From NCBI GenBank assembly GCA_965197385.1, contig CBDANA010000005.1:124001-188000 (forward strand): a stretch of 64,000 nt of DNA, given 5' to 3'. Below are positions 62,781 to 64,000 of this stretch, piece by piece; the first letter of the stretch is position 1, and each line of letters starts with the position of its first letter. Under the pieces are notes generated by a model. It saw only the letters and a program-made list of their open reading frames with translations, was not told the DNA's origin and did not search any database. This DNA comes from G963667915 sp965197385 (GTDB lineage: Bacteria; Acidobacteriota; Vicinamibacteria; Vicinamibacterales; UBA823). Position numbers and translations under genes: made by a program.

Positions 62781-63239
62781 ATGACTGCGATGACAGCGAT
62801 GACTGGCTTCGTGCTGTTTGCCGCGCTCGTTGGCCTCGTGTTGCCCTTGCAAGCGGGCATCAATTCGCAACTGCGGACCCATATGGGGCACCCGCTCTGG
62901 GCGGCGTTGGTGTCGTTCAGTGTCGGGACGCTCGGCCTGGCGGCGGTGCTCGCCATCACCCGCGTGGGCTGGCCGGCGGCCGGATGGGTTGGTCGCGTGC
63001 TCTGGTGGCAGTGGACGGGAGGCCTCCTCGGCGCGATGTTCGTCACGTCGGCCGTGGTGTTGGCCCCTCGGCTCGGCGCAGCGACGCTCGTGGCGGCGGT
63101 CGTTGCGGGCCAGATGGTTGGCTCGCTCGTCATCGATCACTACGGCATCGTTGGCTATCCGCAGCACGCGATGAGTGTCTCGGGTGTCCTCGGTGTCGCG
63201 CTGGTCGTGGCCGGCGTCGCGCTTATCCAGTATCGATGA
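62781..63239 (+). CDS. DMT-type membrane protein, DUF606 family
   Basis: 152 residues with five membrane helices. Landmarks are LPLQAGINSQLRTHMG near the start, WWQWTGGLLGAMFVTSAVVLAPRLGAAT and QMVGSLVIDHYG, as in the YdcZ/DUF606 family. GAGAGG lies 6 nt upstream of the ATG; two further in-frame ATGs (62790, 62799) follow. Transport role is likely, substrate unknown. Confidence 0.9.
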   Translation: MTAMTAMTGFVLFAALVGLVLPLQAGINSQLRTHMGHPLWAALVSFSVGTLGLAAVLAITRVGWPAAGWVGRVLWWQWTGGLLGAMFVTSAVVLAPRLGAATLVAAVVAGQMVGSLVIDHYGIVGYPQHAMSVSGVLGVALVVAGVALIQYR

Positions 63240-63306
63240 CGGCCCTCCGCATATCGCGCGTGGGTTGGGATGGGCGAATGTCGCGAGTCCGGTCGCGTTG
63301 ACGCGC

Positions 63307-64000
63307 ATGGCTGCCACTGCCCACACCGTCCAGTTGTTCGCGACCTGCCTCGTCGACACGATTCGTCCGTTGGCGGCGGTGGCCACGCTCCGATTGTTGG
63401 AGCGGCTCGGCGTGACGGTCGAGGTACCGGACGGACAAACCTGCTGCGGGCAGCCGGCGTTCAACTCCGGGTGTCTCGACGACGCACGGGCCATGGCCCG
63501 CTATACCGTCGATCTGCTGGACCGGTCTGCGGCGCCAATCGTCATGCCGTCGGGCTCGTGCGCCGACATGATCGTGCACCGGTATTCCGACCTGCTGGCA
63601 GATGATGTCGTGTACACCCCGAAGGCGCGCCACGTCGCGGACCGGACCTACGAGCTCACGCAGTATCTTGTCGACGTGCTGGGCGTCGAGGATGTCGGCG
63701 CGTGCGGGCAAGGCGCCGTGGCCTACCACCCGTCGTGTCATCTGCTGCGCGGGATCGGGGTCCGTGACGCGCCCGGCCGGCTGCTCGCCTGCGTGAAGGG
63801 CGTGCGGCGCGTGCCGCTTCCGGGTGACGAGGAGTGCTGCGGGTTCGGTGGGACGTTCTCGGTGAAGATGGACCAGCTGTCGGGCGCTATGCTCGAACGC
63901 AAGCTCGATGGCATTATCAGCTCCGGCGCCGACACCGTCGTGGCCTGTGACGCCGGATGCCTGATGCAGATCGAGGGCGGGCTGCGCCGGCGAGGCTCAC
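63307..64000 (+). CDS. LutA/GlcF-type Fe-S cysteine-rich protein (3' end cut by window)
   Basis: 231 codons visible. Both cysteine-rich CCG domains are present: TCCGQPAFNSGC with later GSCADM, and YHPSCHLLRG, ECCGFGGTFS, CDAGCLMQIEGGL. This is the layout of LutA, a subunit of the L-lactate-oxidising LutABC complex, and of GlcF. lutB and lutC would be expected just beyond the window. No signal peptide. Confidence 0.9.
   Translation, partial: MAATAHTVQLFATCLVDTIRPLAAVATLRLLERLGVTVEVPDGQTCCGQPAFNSGCLDDARAMARYTVDLLDRSAAPIVMPSGSCADMIVHRYSDLLADDVVYTPKARHVADRTYELTQYLVDVLGVEDVGACGQGAVAYHPSCHLLRGIGVRDAPGRLLACVKGVRRVPLPGDEECCGFGGTFSVKMDQLSGAMLERKLDGIISSGADTVVACDAGCLMQIEGGLRRRGS

Overview
This is about 64 kb of G+C-rich bacterial DNA, roughly two-thirds G+C by eye. 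The best guess for the source is an Acidobacteriota genome, probably of the Vicinamibacteria (subgroup 6) type. The reasons are remnants of ADOP-type (acidobacterial duplicated orphan permease) FtsX/MacB proteins, three DUF4159 paralogues, an orphan TolB-like propeller of the kind found on acidobacterial Ser/Thr kinases, many Tat- or Sec-exported enzymes, and lipid A genes. This is inference from gene content; there is no rRNA or other phylogenetic marker locus beyond glnS. I saw no tRNA, rRNA or CRISPR.

Layout. 1-5.4 kb (minus strand): a SoxCD-like molybdenum oxidoreductase with its cytochrome c, a PQQ-type propeller protein and an M3 oligopeptidase. 5.7-19.7 kb (minus): one 14-kb, nine-gene cluster running DUF4159 > vWA membrane protein > caspase-like protein > DUF4159 > MoxR ATPase > DUF58 > BatA/vWA > DUF4175 > DUF4159. 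It is the most system-like part of the window and has no assigned function. 19.75-21.6 kb: a MITE-like repeat and an IS1380-family insertion sequence. 21.7-35.2 kb: mostly exported enzymes (Gfo/Idh oxidoreductase, ornithine cyclodeaminase-like protein, alkaline phosphatase-type phosphodiesterase, Ste24-like M48 and M28 peptidases, ThDP enzyme, propeller, two tandem serine hydrolases). 35.3-44.2 kb: ACT protein, large alpha/beta hydrolase, a second MITE-like copy, an RRM RNA-binding protein with an apparent ATT start, parvulin, DinB/YfiT-like protein, endonuclease V, another serine hydrolase and an OPT transporter. 44.2-60.2 kb: lpxD, lpxA and housekeeping or accessory genes mixed with an unusual number of broken genes. 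60.3-64 kb: MBL hydrolase, glnS, a DMT-type membrane protein and a LutA/GlcF-type Fe-S protein cut by the window end.

Two large-scale patterns stand out. First, intergenic spaces repeatedly hold short arrays with a 7-bp period, of GGCTCTC/GAGAGCC type and GGAGTGA type. Some are arranged as inverted pairs that would fold into long hairpins between convergent genes or between blocks of the nine-gene cluster. Second, gene decay is concentrated at 44-60 kb: an internally deleted ADOP permease, an M20 peptidase joined to a permease tail, the 3' halves of two divergent genes joined head to head, a DinB gene with a nonsense codon and a 7-bp duplication, and single-base frameshifts in a transporter and in lpxA. 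The single-base shifts may be assembly errors; the larger scars are harder to explain that way but need read support.
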